From Sinonovacula constricta (lineage: Eukaryota; Mollusca; Bivalvia; Cardiida; Solecurtidae): a stretch of DNA of 64,000 nucleotides. The stretch lies in contig CM017561.1 of the NCBI GenBank assembly GCA_007844125.1, positions 34,562,406 to 34,626,405 of the forward strand, in the 5' to 3' direction. A model generated the notes under the pieces. The model worked only from the letters and a program-made list of their open reading frames with translations. It had not been told where the DNA came from and searched no databases. The stretch's first letter is position 1; every line of letters starts with the position of its first letter. Made by a program: the position numbers and the translations under genes. Shown one piece after another: positions 24,005 to 36,964 of this stretch.

Positions 24005-25700
24005 ATCATGCACCGTTCTGTAATTACCTGGTACGTGTAGAATCACATCTTTTTGTAGAACATCATATCTACATGTGTCTTGTATGTGTAGTATCAAGTC
24101 TACATGTCCATGGTACTTGTAGAACCACGTCTGGATGTGTCTGGCATTTGTAGAATCAGGTCCACTTGTGCCTTATATTTGTAGAATCAGCATGTGCCAG
24201 ATATGTGTAGAATGACGTTTACATGGGCCAGGCAATGTTAGAATACCGTCTACATGAGTCAATTATATGCATAATCACTTCTACATGTAGAATACGTATA
24301 CATGTTTAGGTATAAGCAGAATTGCGTATACATGTAGAATACCCATACATTTTTAGGTATGTGCAGAATTGCGTATACATGTAGAATACCGTATACATGT
24401 TTAGGTATGTGCAGAAATGCGTATACATGTCTGGTATGAGTAGAATACGTCTAAATGTGTCAGGTATGTGTAGAATCACGTTTCATGCGACAAGTGTATG
24501 TAGAATCATGTGTACAGGTATGTGCAAACTGACGTATACATGTTCAGGTATAAATAGAATTACGTCTACATGTTTAGGTATGTAAATAATCAATTACGTT
24601 TACATGTGTCAGCTGTGTGTAGAATCACGTTTACATGTTCAGGTATGTGTAAAATCACGTCTACATGTTTAGGTATGTAAATTATCAATTACGTTTACAT
24701 GTGTCAGCTATGTGTAGAATCACCTTTACATGTCCAGGTATACATGTGTAAAATCACGTCTACATGTTCAGGTATGTAAATAAACAGGTTTACATGTGTC
24801 AGGTATGTGTAGAATTACACCTACACGTTGAGGTATGTGCAGAATCACGTATACATGCTCAGGTATGTGTAAAATCATGTGTACATGTTCAGGTATGTAA
24901 ATATACACGTTGACATGAGTCAGGTATGTGTAGAATCACAACAACACGTTGAGGTATGTGTAGAATCACGTATACATGTTCAGGTATGTGTAAAATCACG
25001 TCTACATGTTCAGGTATGTAAATATACACGTTGACATGTGTCAGGTATGTGTAGAATCACGTTGACATGTTCAAGTATGATTAGAATCACGACTACGTGT
25101 GTCAGGTATTTGTAGAACTATCTATACATGTTCAGGTATGTGTAAAATCACGTCTACAAGTGTCAAGTATAAGTAGAATCACGTAAACATGTATCAGATA
25201 TGCATAGAATCACGTATACATGTTAAAGTATGTATATAATTAGATCTACATGTGTCAGGTATGTTTTTGTAAAAACATGTCTGCATGTGCCTGGTATTTG
25301 TAGAATCACGCAGTGGTATGTTTAATATCTCGTCAACGTAATCCTGGTATTATAATATCACTTCTGCATATGCTTGACATGTGTGAAATCATGTGGCTAG
25401 TATCAGTACATCCTCGTCTACATGTGTTGTACATGTGTAGACTCACATATACATGTCTCTGTTGTGTGTAATCACGTTCACCTGTAACTTGAATGTGTAG
25501 GATCAAATCTACATGCATCTGGTATGTGTGGCATCACTTCTCCATGTGCCGGGTATTTGTAAAATTACGTCTACATATGCCAGTTGTGTATAGAATCGCA
25601 TAAGAATGAACCCGGAATGTGTAGAATCAACCCTTCATGTGCTGCTATCTATAGAATAGTGTTACCCTGTGCTTGATTTTTAAAGGATCACGTCAGCATG
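24005..25700. repeat. 31-bp degenerate minisatellite, block 1
   Basis: Units of about 31 bases share the core TAGAATCACGTCTACATG followed by a CAGGTATGTG-like half. Dozens of diverged copies run head to tail, and spacing varies by a few bases. The same unit returns in three later blocks. Confidence 0.85.
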
Positions 25701-26149
25701 TACCTAAGATGAGCGGAATCATATACTGTGAATGCATTTTATTTCGTGAGGCAGAAATTTCATCGTTTGAAGAGGATAGTGGGTACTTGACTTCGTGGAT
25801 TGCCCTACCCACGAAATTAAAAAAAAAGTATCTTCGATTTTTGACAGATGCCAAATTGAGGCCTAACACTGAAACAGGGACTTTTATAACACCAAACTGT
25901 CAATAAGCGTGTCATTTAAGGGATTATATTCATAAAGATGTTAGGGGCGCGGGTTCTTTTAAGGGTCTAATTTAACGAAGCCATTGACTGTCAATTAACG
26001 CCAATTAGCGTACTATGCAAACTGACACAAAACAGACCCTTGAGTAAACACCCTACACGGGTACCGAGTTGATCGTCGCGGGGTTCCGGAAGGCAGGCCT
26101 GTGCTAGTGTCATTGTGTTGTGTTGTGACCAATATTTCTATCTCTGCCA

Positions 26150-29100
26150 TATACATGTATACATTTAATATTACTCGTTTACTAAAGATGGAAATGTGTG
26201 TCTGGGTGGAAATATAAGCCCATATATACACGGGCTGATGTTTCTGAAGGGCCAGTCTTTCCATATTGATAATTATACCCAGTTTTGTTTCGTTTACTTA
26301 ATATCGAAACATGTGCCCGGGTGGAAATATAAGCCCATATATACACGGGCTGGTGTTTCTATGAGACCAATCTTTCTCTCTCTACCATATACATATATAC
26401 ATAAATATTACACTTTTACTTAAGATGGAAATGTGTGCCTGGGTGGAATTATAAGCCCATATATACACGGACTGGTGTTTCTATCAGACCAATGTTTCTC
26501 TATCTACCAGGTACATAAATGTTACACTTTTACTTAAGATGGAAATGTGTGCCTGGGTGGAAATATAAGCCGATATATACACGGGCTGATGTTTCAGACC
26601 AATCTTTCTCTCTGTACCATATACATGATGCATACATAAATATTACACACTATTACTTAAGATGGAAATGTGTGCCTTTTTGGAATTATAAGCTCATATA
26701 TATATGGGCTGGTGTTTCTATCGGACCAATCTTTCTCTATCTACCAGATACATAAATATATCACTTTTACTTAAGATGGAAATGTGTGCCTGGGTGGAAT
26801 TATAAGCCCACATATACACTGGCTGGTGTTTCTATCGGACCAATCTTTCTCTCTCTACCATATACATTTATACATAAATATTACATTTTAACTTAAGATG
26901 GAAATGTGTGCCTGGGTGGAATTAAAAGCCCATATATACACGGGCTGGTGTTTCTATCAGACCAATCCTTCTCTTTCTACCATATACATGATGCATACAT
27001 AAAAATTACATTTTGACTTAAGATGGAAATGTGTGCCTGGGTGGAATTATAAGCCCATATATACACGGGCTGATGTTTCTATCGGACCAATCTTTCTCTA
27101 TCTACCATATACATATATACATAAGTATTACACTTTTACTTAAGATGGAAACGTGTGCCTGGGTGGAATTATAAGCCCACATATACACGGGCTGGTGTTT
27201 CTATCGGACCAATCTTGATCTATCTACCATATACATATATACATAAATATTACACTTTTACTTAAGATGGAAATGTGTGCCTGGATGGAAATATAAGCTC
27301 ATATATACACGGGCTGATGTTTCTATCGGACCAATCTTTCTCTATCGACCAGATACATAAATATTACACCTTTTCTTAAGATGGAAAAGATGGAAATGTG
27401 TGCCTGGTTGGAATTATAAGCCCATATATACACGGGCCGATGTTTCTATCGGACCAATCTTTCTCTATCGACCAGATACATAAATATTACACCTTTTCTT
27501 AAGATGGAAAAGATGGAAATGTGTGCCTGGTTGGAATTATAAGCCCATGTATACACGGGCCGATATTTCTATCAGACCAATCTTTCTCTCTCTACCAGAT
27601 ACATATATACATAAATATTACACTTTTACTTAAGATGGAAACGTGTGCCTGGGTGGAATTATAAGCCCATATATACACGGGCTGGTGTTTCTATCAGACC
27701 AATCTTTCTCTATCTACCAGATACATAAATGTTACACTTTTACTTAATATGGAAACATGTGCCCGGGTGGAAATATAAGCCCATGTATACACGGGCTAAT
27801 GTTTCTATCAGACCAATCTTTCTCTCTGTACCATGTACATATATACATAAATATTACACTTTTACTTAATATGGAAACATGTGCCCGGGTGGAAATATAA
27901 GCCCATGTATACACGGGCTAATGTTTCTATCAGACCAATCTTTCTCTCTGTACCATGTACATATATACATAAATATTACACTTTTACTTAAGATGGAAAC
28001 GTGTGCCTGGGTGGAATTATAAGCCCATATATACACGGGCTGATGTTTCTATCGGACCAATCTTTCTATATCTACCAGATACATATATACATAAATATAA
28101 CACTTTTACTTAAGATGGAAATGTGTGTCTGGGTAGAATTATAAGCCCATATATACACGGGCTGATGTTTCTGTAGGGCCAGTCTTTCTATATCTATATT
28201 TATACCCTGTTTTGTTTCGTTTACTTAATATGGAAACATGTGCCCGGGTGAAAATATAAGCCCATATATACACGGGCTAATGTTTCTATCAGACCAATCT
28301 TTCTCTCTGTACCATATACATGATGCATACATAATTATTACACTATTACTTAAGATGGAAATGTGTGCCTATTTGGAATTATAAGCTCATACATATATAT
28401 GGGCTGGTGTTTCTATCAGACCAATCTTTCTCTATCTACCAGATACATAAATATTACACTTTTACTTAAGATGGAAATGTGTGCCCGGGTGGAATTATAA
28501 GCCTACATATACACGGACTGGTGTTTCTATCAGACCAATCTTTCTCTCTCTACCGGATACATATATACATAAATATTACACTTTTACTTAAGATGGAAAC
28601 GTGTGCATGGGTGGAATTATAAGCCCACATATACACGGGCTGGTGTTTCTATCAGACCAATGTTTCTCTATCTACCAGATACATAAATGTTACACTTTTA
28701 CTTACGATGGAAATGTGTGCCTGGGTGGAATTAAAAGCCCATATATACACGGGCGGGTGTTTCTATCAGACCAATCCTTCTCTATCTACCATATACATGC
28801 ATACATAAAAATTATACTTTGACTTAAGATGGAAATGTGTGCCTGTGTGCCATTATAAGCGCATATTTACATGGGCTGATGTTTCTATCAGACCAGTCTT
28901 TCTCTATCTATCATATCCATGCATACATAAATATTACATTTTTACTTGAGATGGAAATGTGTGTCTGTGTGGAATTATAAGCCCATATATACACGGGCTG
29001 ATGTTTCTGTAGGGCCAGTCTTTCTATATCTACCATATACATATATACATAAATATTACACTTTTACTTAAGATGGAAATGTGTGATGGGTGGAATTATA

Positions 29101-32028
29101 AGCCCACATATACACGGGCTGGTGTTTCTATCAGATCAATGTTTCTCTATCTACCATATACATGATGCATACATAAATATTACACTATTACTTAAGATGG
29201 AAATGTGTGCCTGGGTGGAAATATAAGCCCATATATACACGGGCTGATGTTTCTATCAGACCAATGTTTCTCTATCTACCAGGTACATAAATGTTACACT
29301 TTTACTTAAGATGGAAATGTGTGCCTGGGTGGAAATATAAGCCGATATATACACGGGCTGATGTTTTTATCAGACCAATCTTTCTCTCTGTACCATATAC
29401 ATGATGCATACATAAATATTACACTATTACTTAAGATGGAAATGTGTGCCTTTTTGGAATTATAAGCTCATATATATATGGGCTGGTGTTTCTATCGGAC
29501 CAATCTTTCTCTATCTACCAGATACATAAATATTACACTTTTACTTAAGATGGAAATGTGTGCCTGGGTGGAATTATAAGCCCACATATACACGGGCTGG
29601 TGTTTCTATTGGACCAATCTTTCTCTCTCTACCATATACATTTATACATAAATATTACACTTTAACTTAAGATGGAAATGTGTGCCTGGGTGGAATTAAA
29701 AGCCCATATATACACGGGCTGGTGTTTCTATCAGACAAATCCTTCTCTATCTACCATATACATGCATACATAAAAAATACACTTTGACTTAAGATGGAAA
29801 TGTGTGCCTGGGTGGAATTATAAGCCCATATATACACGGGCTGATGTTTCTATCGGACAAATCTTTCTCTATCTACCATATACATATATACATAAGTATT
29901 ACACTTTTACTTAAGATGGAAACGTGTGCCTGGTGGAATTATAAGCCCACATATACACGGACTGGTGTTTCTATCGGACCAATCTTGATCTATCTACCAT
30001 ATACATATATACATAAATATTACACTTTTACTTAAGATGGAAATGTGTGCCTGGATGGAAATATAAGCTCATATATACACGGGCTGATGTTTCTATCGGA
30101 CCAATCTTTCTCTATCGACCAGATACATAAATATTACACCTTTTCTTAAGATGGAAATGTGTGCCTGGTTGGAATTATAAGCCCATATATACACGGGCCG
30201 GTGTTTCTATCAGACCAATCTTTCTCTATCTACCAGATACATAAATGTTACACTTTTACTTAATATGGAAACATGTGCCCGGGTGGAAATATAAGCCCAT
30301 GTATACACGGGCTAATGTTTCTATCAGACCAATCTTTCTCTCTGTACCATGTACATATATACATAAATATTACACTTTTACTTAATATGGAAACATGTGT
30401 CCGGGTGGAAATATAAGCCCATGTATACACGGGCTAATGTTTCTATCAGACCAATCTTTCTCTCTGTACCATGTACATATATACATAAATATTACACTTT
30501 TACTTAAGATGGAAACGTGTGCCTGGGTGGAATTATAAGCCCATATATACACGGGCTGATGTTTCTATCGGACCAATCTTTCTATATCTACCAGATACAT
30601 ATATACACATATATATAACACTTTTACTTAAGATGGAAATGTGTGTCTGGGTGGAATTATAAGCCCATATATACACGGGCTGATGTTTCTGTAGGGCCAG
30701 TCTTTCTATATCTATATTTATACCCTGTTTTGTTTCGTTTACTTAATATGGAAACATGTGCCCGGGTAGAAATATAAGCCCATATATACACGGGCTAATG
30801 TTTCTATCAGACCAATCTTTTTCTCTGTACCATATGCATGATGCATACATAAATATTACACTATTACTTAAGATGGAAATGCGTGCCTATTTGGAATTAT
30901 AAGCTCATACATATATATGGGCTGGTGTTTCTATCAGACCAATCTTTCTCTATCTACCAGATACATAAATATTACACTTTTACTTAAGATGGAAATGTGT
31001 GCCTGGGTGGAATTATAAGCCTACATATACACGGACTGGCGTTTCTATCAGACCAATCTTTCTCTCTACCATATACATATATACATAAATGTTACACTTT
31101 TACTTACGATGGAAATGTGTGCCTGGGTGGAATTAAAATCCCATATATACACGGGCGGGTGTTTCTATCAGACCAATCCTTCTCTATCTACCATATACAT
31201 GCATACATAAAAATTATACTTTGACTTAAGATGGAAATGTGTGCCTGTGTGCCATTATAAGCGCATATTTACATGGGCTGATGTTTCTATCAGACCAGTC
31301 TTTCTCTATCTATCATATCCATGCATACATAAATATTACATTTTTACTTGAGATGGAAATGTGTGTCTGTGTGGAATTATAAGCCCATATATACACGGGC
31401 TGATGTTTCTGTAGGGCCAGTCTTTCTATATCTACCATATACATAAATATTACACTTTTACTTAAGATGGAAATGTGTGCATGGGTGGAATTATAAGCCC
31501 ACATATACACGGGCTGGTGTTTCTATCAGACCGATGTTTCTCTATCTACCATATACATGATGCATACATAAATATTACACTATTACTTAAGATGGAAATG
31601 TGTGCCTATTTGGAATTATAAGCTCATATATATATATAAGGGCTGGTGTTTCTATCAGACCAATCTTTATCTCTCTACCATATACACGTAAACATAAATA
31701 TAACACTTTTAATTAAGATGGAAATGTGTGCCTGGGTGGAATTATAAGCCCATATATACACGGGCTGATGTTTCTTACAGGCCAATATTTCTCACTCTAT
31801 CATATACATGTATAGATAAATTTTACACGTTTACTTAAGATGGAAATGTGTGCCTGGGTGAAAATTTAAGTCCGTCTATACACGATCTGACGTTTCTTTT
31901 GTACTAAACGTTGTATCTTTACGATATACATGTATACCTAGACTATTTCACGTTTACTTAAGATGGAAATGTGTGCCCGGTAGGAAATCTTGGACCATCT
32001 ATATACGGGCTCATATTTCTATTAAAAT
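26150..32028. repeat. 121-bp satellite array, roughly 48 units
   Basis: Units of about 105-125 bp each contain GATGGAAATGTGTGCCTGG, then AAGCCCATATATACACGGGC, then TTTCTATCAGACCAATCTTT and an AT-rich spacer ending TTACTTAAG. The GCCC...GGGC box is an imperfect palindrome present in nearly every unit. Distinctive unit variants recur in the same order about 2.4-2.8 kb apart, so the array also has a higher-order duplication. Many small ORFs repeat the same peptide and are artefacts. The last units near 31,900 are diverged, and the array then stops abruptly. Confidence 0.95.
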
Positions 32029-32845
32029 TTTGCGCATGCGCATTGGGGCGTGTGAGAAATTTCGTCACGGCAGAAATATGAGACCGTGACACCGCCTCAC
32101 CCCGGCTAAGCAGAAATGATTGGAACAGAGTCATCTCAATGACGACAAACATTTCTGGGAGCGCCTTTTGAAGAGACTCAACCGTCGAAACATTACTATG
32201 TTGGCTTATGACAATAATGCGCATTAGGGAAATGCCCGGGTATCCTACGATACCCACGCATGCGAGGAATTTAGAAACAAACCTCGCACGTAATTTATGC
32301 AGCTATTGAGGCCTCTTCCCTAGAGATCACAGTTCCCGTGTATCCTCGCAATGTGGTGATAGCAAAAATCTCGGACCTTCCCGACTAAGAAAAGCGCGCG
32401 GCTGTCTAGAAGCTGCAGCACGCCGTGTACAGCCAGAAGCTGTATATGCAGGATTACAGATATTTCAAAGATATTTCTCTAACGCCGTACATGTAGACAC
32501 ACCGCGTGTAAGCTGGTCTAACTTGTGCGGGAAGAGCCAATACAATTCAGGATAATACGAGATGTGTGGGGACGCAGCCGGGTTTTTCAGACGGACATCG
32601 GGAACGAGATGCTATGAAATCCTGTGTCAGCCATAAATGTCCTCGATCCGGTTATCAAAGAGGACACCAGGGCTAGAAGCACAGGCTGCAGTCGATTCCA
32701 TTTAGGTGCTAAGCATGGTTGACTGATTGATGTAAGCATAGAAATGTGGCCTTCTCTTTTCACCGAAGGCTATGGACTCACTCTAAAATGTTAATTATGG
32801 ATATACTCATTGATTTAAACAAATTGTGTCCTAATACGACAGGAG
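32029..32845. other. left part of virus relic 1, no clear gene
   Basis: Base composition changes at about 32,030, to clearly more GC and CpG than the satellite. No ORF could be assigned. This is probably decayed sequence of the relic that carries the polymerase fragment to its right. Confidence 0.35.
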
Positions 32846-33260
32846 AACGTGTTCGGTTGGTACAGTGGGGTTATTGTTCACCGGCTCAGCAACCAGCCGG
32901 CGGACCGTTTTGGCGCATACCTCTTATCATCACCGGAAGCCTTCTACAACACATTGGCATGCTCAGGGATCAGCGCAGAAGACTTGAGCTTCTCCGAGAA
33001 GGTGTTGGAGGGATTCGGATGCGTGACGCTTGGGGACTACCATGACCTGTACAGCAACAATGACGTCTGTTGATGGCGGAAGTCTTCGATGCATTCCGAA
33101 AAATATACATGCGGTTGTATGGCCTTGATAACCCCTTGAGAGCACGATTCTAGAAATGGACCTCGAGAATCCGGACGAGCTGTAAGATGGGCACAAGGCA
33201 TACCCGTTGGCGCCAGATCGCTTATTATTCCAGAGTGAGTTGACGTCAGGGTATCAGTAC
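32846..33260 (+). pseudogene. fragment of viral-type protein-primed DNA polymerase B
   Basis: Two short frame segments carry motifs of the DNA_pol_B_2 family of polintons and related viruses. The first includes GCVTLGDYHDLYS near 33,050. The next frame continues with AEVFDAFRK and YGLD, and then a DLENPDE / KAYPLAP segment. Family members are over 1,000 residues; this is a small piece of the exonuclease-polymerase junction region. At least two frameshifts and one in-frame stop (TAA near 33,181) break it. The assignment rests on recalled family motifs. Confidence 0.55.
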
Positions 33261-34700
33261 GACCTCCTACGTGTTGAGGACCAACATACTCAGACGAAAG
33301 TACACCATTAAGCCGCATCTCCTGGGCGTCCTGGTGACTGAACACCGCTCAGTAAATGTTCGATTGAGCCCCTCTACAATGGCCTGATTTGTGTGTATGT
33401 CATCAAGGTCCCGCCGCTGTCGAGTGAAACATGCATCGAGACTTGATTGTAGACCATATACTACTAAACAGCTTAAAACATCAGTAAGTCGGCCAATTGC
33501 CAACAGGGAGTCAAATCTGGGGTTGAACGGCCGACGATATTGCTAGTTTTCGGCTGCGAAGAATACAAGAGACAAAGATACAAGAGACGAGTCTCTTTGC
33601 GCCAGGTCTTTATCTTTTAAAGCGTTTAGCATCAAAGGGATCTTTTGTTTTCGATTGTATGATCGAATGCATAACAAGCCCATGTAAACATCATCAGCAA
33701 AAGACTATGGACCGATCGAGTATTCATCATGTAAACTGTCCCATGACGCTGTATATAATACCGAAAAGTTAACTAGGGTCAATAATTGTTTTGTTTCTTT
33801 GTAATAACCATTAAATCCGGTGGCACAAAGCGCTAACACGATAAACACAATCTCTCTGGTGATATATATACCCACCTTGTAGAGACGTCCTGTCTGTCGC
33901 AGGCACCGAAAGTGTCGTTCTTTAATGTTCCAGAGAGGCAGGCTGTGGAGGAGCTTCTTGGTTACCGAATGTTCTAAAGGACCTTTTCCCTGTTTCTCTT
34001 CCGGGACAGGTCTCATGCTCTCCAATCAGAGACGTTTTGAGGGTTCATTTGGAATGCCTAAGTTACCTTCTTCGGAGGTGGAGTGCCATCTGGACCGTCT
34101 GTGTCAGGGTCGTTCCCATCTGGGGCGTTTCCATGAGTACTATACTGAGTCTTTTGTCCGCCTCCAAATAGTGCTTAGCATTGCTGTAAACTGAGCTAAG
34201 TACATGCGACAGCGAGGATACATCTCACAAGCGGTGGAGCAGAGCGTGTGCTTGACAAAAAGGTCGGCCTCAAGTTCAGCTTCAAGCTGTGCTTGCCGAT
34301 CGACCATAATTGGGAACACGGTGCCTGCTTCTCAAAAGAAGATATGCACAATTCTAAATTCTATTTAATTAGGGGGTGACGCCGGCCCTATACCTGGTAT
34401 TAAGCTTTTCGATTTCTTTATCGCTTAGCTCCTCGATCTAATCGGCTGATAGGACGTTTTTCCGATATATTGTTGAACCTGCCTCCACCCCACACCAGCA
34501 GCAAGGGCAACGCGTCTTTGACGCATTTTGTGCCTACCCAGCTCTACAGCGCTGGTGCTTCATGTGCTGTCACTGATGATGACCTCTTTTCGGACACAGC
34601 GAATCATCCATCTCGTCAAGAAAGTCGTCTATTATGTCGTCGCAATCCATACCATTGCCATTCCATTACTCGTTCAAACTTTAGTAGTAATTCTACAGCA
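33261..34700. other. decayed region of virus relic 1
   Basis: Small ORFs on both strands (for example 33,925-34,194 plus and 34,025-33,705 minus) overlap each other. None shows a recognisable domain. The composition stays GC-richer than the flanks. Confidence 0.35.
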
Positions 34701-34707
34701 GTACGCA

Positions 34708-35337
34708 CAAACGCATAAACCGAAAGTGTCAGCAGAACACAACAATGCGCTGATACTAAAAGAGTCAGCAGAGCCCACGCTCAAGCATAATAAGACTATA
34801 TCGATGAGTATGTATATGGACCGACAATACGGTATACGCACTTGACCCGGGTGACCGGCTACATGATAATTTTCGGGCCTCCTATAACATTATGAAAGGT
34901 AAGCTGACGATTGCAGCGCGAAAAAAACGACATGTTGAGTGAGCTGGCATTCAGCGTCAGACAGGCTAGTTGTTTGGTGTGGGTCCTAAAGCAAAATATA
35001 ATTCGGTCCTCAATGACCCTGGTGAACAGACGCGTTAAACTGTCCTTTTTTACTTATTTCTTCAAAGATTGTCTTCGCTAGAATGATATTGTTTCAGCGG
35101 CTGGGCGACTCAAAATCCCGGGAAGGCTAGCCTAGACAAAGCACACAAAACTGCTGTTGAAAAAACATGCAGCAATATTATATCCTAAGTTGCTGTTATG
35201 CCCAACTATCTGCTGATTCTTTCAGCAGCTTTGCGTTTTACTGATACTTCTGGTGTATACGCTTTCCGGAGCTCTGCCGACCCTTTAAGTATCAACGCAT
35301 TGTTATGTTCTGCTGACACTTTCGGTTTGTGCGTTTG
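34708..35337. repeat. 67-bp inverted repeat arms around a 496-bp loop
   Basis: The left arm, 34,708-34,774, contains ACCGAAAGTGTCAGCAGAAC. The right arm, 35,271-35,337, contains the same on the other strand. By eye the arms differ at 6 of 67 positions. They lie inside virus relic 1. The origin is unknown; it could be a foldback element or an inverted duplication. Confidence 0.8.
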
Positions 35338-35599
35338 CCAGTGTAATGAAATAGCATTGGATGTGCTAGAAAACATTTCCTGGGATCGATTCTAAAACGC
35401 CTACGACCACTGAGCGTATGAACGGCTTTTTCGGGAGTTGAACGTAGATTCAGAGACCTAGTGGAAACATAAAACAACTCCATCTCAAAGAATATTGGGG
35501 ATGTGCACATAAAAGGGCACGTCGCATGGAGGTAGACAGACTTTCGGCATGAAACACCGGAAAAGCACATAGCAAGACATAATATTGGCAACATTTAGC

Positions 35600-35960
35600 C
35601 GGAAATTGGGATTGATATGATTGACGAGTCCATCCGCAGGTATGTGTGGGCTCTGCTCGAAGCTCAAACGCAGCCTAGGACACATATAATTGGAGGCACC
35701 ACCGCGATTTAGGACCAAAACAGTTTCTTGCAAACTTGAAGTTGCAATCAACTATCCAGTAGACCTCCTGTCTGCGATCAAGCGGTGCCAAGATATGTTA
35801 AAGTCCACCGGCTCTGAAGTGAACTTCTCATTCGACCAAGGCATATACATTGCTTCAAGCAACATGCTACTTAAAATCTACCAAAAGCAGACAGGCTACA
35901 GCAACAAATATTGGTGGACACTGACGGGATGTGGCTTAGTTCTAATCATGTTAACATAGA
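35600..35960 (+). pseudogene. conserved virus-relic ORF of unknown function, broken copy
   Basis: Frame segments here match the ORF at 59,616-60,029. They share the blocks YVWALL (YMWALL there) and VDLLSAIKRCQDML (VDILAAITRYQSIL there), then a block ending in SNMLLKI (SDMLLNI there). A stop near 35,709 and a frameshift break this copy. The function is not recognised. Its presence in both relics shows they belong to the same element family. Confidence 0.6.
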
Positions 35961-36227
35961 TGGCATAAATAGTACTACCCTTGCATGCAACTTCTCTCCA
36001 AATGCTCAAAAGTTGGTGCCACAACCTTCTGCATATCGACTGAAAGTTGCTGTATCATATTGCAGAAGTTCGCATTATTGAAGAAAGAAATTCTCCAAGC
36101 GATAGCGGAAAAGACCCAGGCAAAAACCCAAGACGACCTGAATAAATCCTGCTAGAACAGAAGACCTTGCTGGAATAGTCAATACATTTTCACGTTATGC
36201 TGCGTTTGCAACTGTATACTAATCATA

Positions 36228-36536
36228 ATGACGTTGATCATAAAGAAAAAAATCAGTATCGTCTGGACCTACAGTGTGTGTGCCCAGTCGAATGAGATTC
36301 AGAAAGAGTTTAGGACGCTAATGGATGAGTTCGAAACCCGTGTCAAATGCTTGTGCGTTGCCTCTCCAGACCATCAAGCTTTTAAGAACACCACCGACGA
36401 AATGTTTGGCGATGACATTATTAATTGGGGTCGGGTCGTAGCATTCGTCTTCCTATGTGTCTGGATACATCGACGCCTAGCTAATGCCGTGGATATACCA
36501 ACTCGGCGGCTAGGAGGGTCATCTGTCCCTCAATAG
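36228..36536 (+). CDS. Bcl-2-like ORF (BH1 motif) in virus relic 1
   Basis: This is a 102-codon intronless ORF. Residues 59-73 read MFGDDIINWGRVVAF, a close match to the BH1 signature of Bcl-2 family apoptosis regulators (NWGR is the key core). Upstream, LMDEFETR at 31-38 sits where BH3 lies, with normal spacing to BH1. No BH2 or C-terminal membrane anchor is seen, and the family is normally 150-230 residues, so the ORF is truncated or decayed at its 3' end. It lies about 270 bases after the conserved relic ORF, on the same strand. Large DNA viruses and adintovirus-like elements are known to carry captured Bcl-2 genes; that this one is viral rather than a host retrocopy is inference. Confidence 0.55.
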   Translation: MTLIIKKKISIVWTYSVCAQSNEIQKEFRTLMDEFETRVKCLCVASPDHQAFKNTTDEMFGDDIINWGRVVAFVFLCVWIHRRLANAVDIPTRRLGGSSVPQ

Positions 36537-36539
36537 GTG

Positions 36540-36960
36540 CAGCCAGAAAACGTGTATAGATATAAACACTTTGAAGTATATCAGTCACTATTTTTTAAAC
36601 AAATATTATACTTACCCCATCCAATCCCAGTCGTCTTACTTCGTGTGGTACATTTATGATGCATAAGCTGTCGCAAAAGGAAAAAATCACAGAGAAGGAC
36701 ACAAACTAATAGACTGGGCCCTGAAACATCATCCTGGCCGTGATCCCGCCGGTGCATCTTTTGGACTGGAAATATAATAATAGACCCTCTGTCCCAAAGA
36801 TTTCAGCTCCGGCTAAGCCTTTTGGAATAGTATCTCCCAGAGATTTGTGTCGTCATGGTGAAGATTCTCTGTTCCAGGCATTTGGGCTTACCAGGGGTTG
36901 AGGAGGCTAAGCCTCAATGAGATGAATAGACGCTTCCAGAGATGGTTTTGCCAGAACCCC
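36540..36960. other. right edge of virus relic 1
   Basis: No gene was recognised. The 31-bp minisatellite begins again near 36,965. Confidence 0.35.
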
Positions 36961-36964
36961 TACT

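Noticed and set aside
26196..31224. Many small ORFs sharing peptides like YKPIYTRA and GGIISPYIHG
   Set aside because: They are the same satellite unit read in different frames. Stops and starts follow unit variation, not coding constraint.
24005..32028. CRISPR-like regular repeats
   Set aside because: Units are head to tail without unique spacers, in a eukaryotic genome with introns and SINEs. They are minisatellite and satellite DNA.
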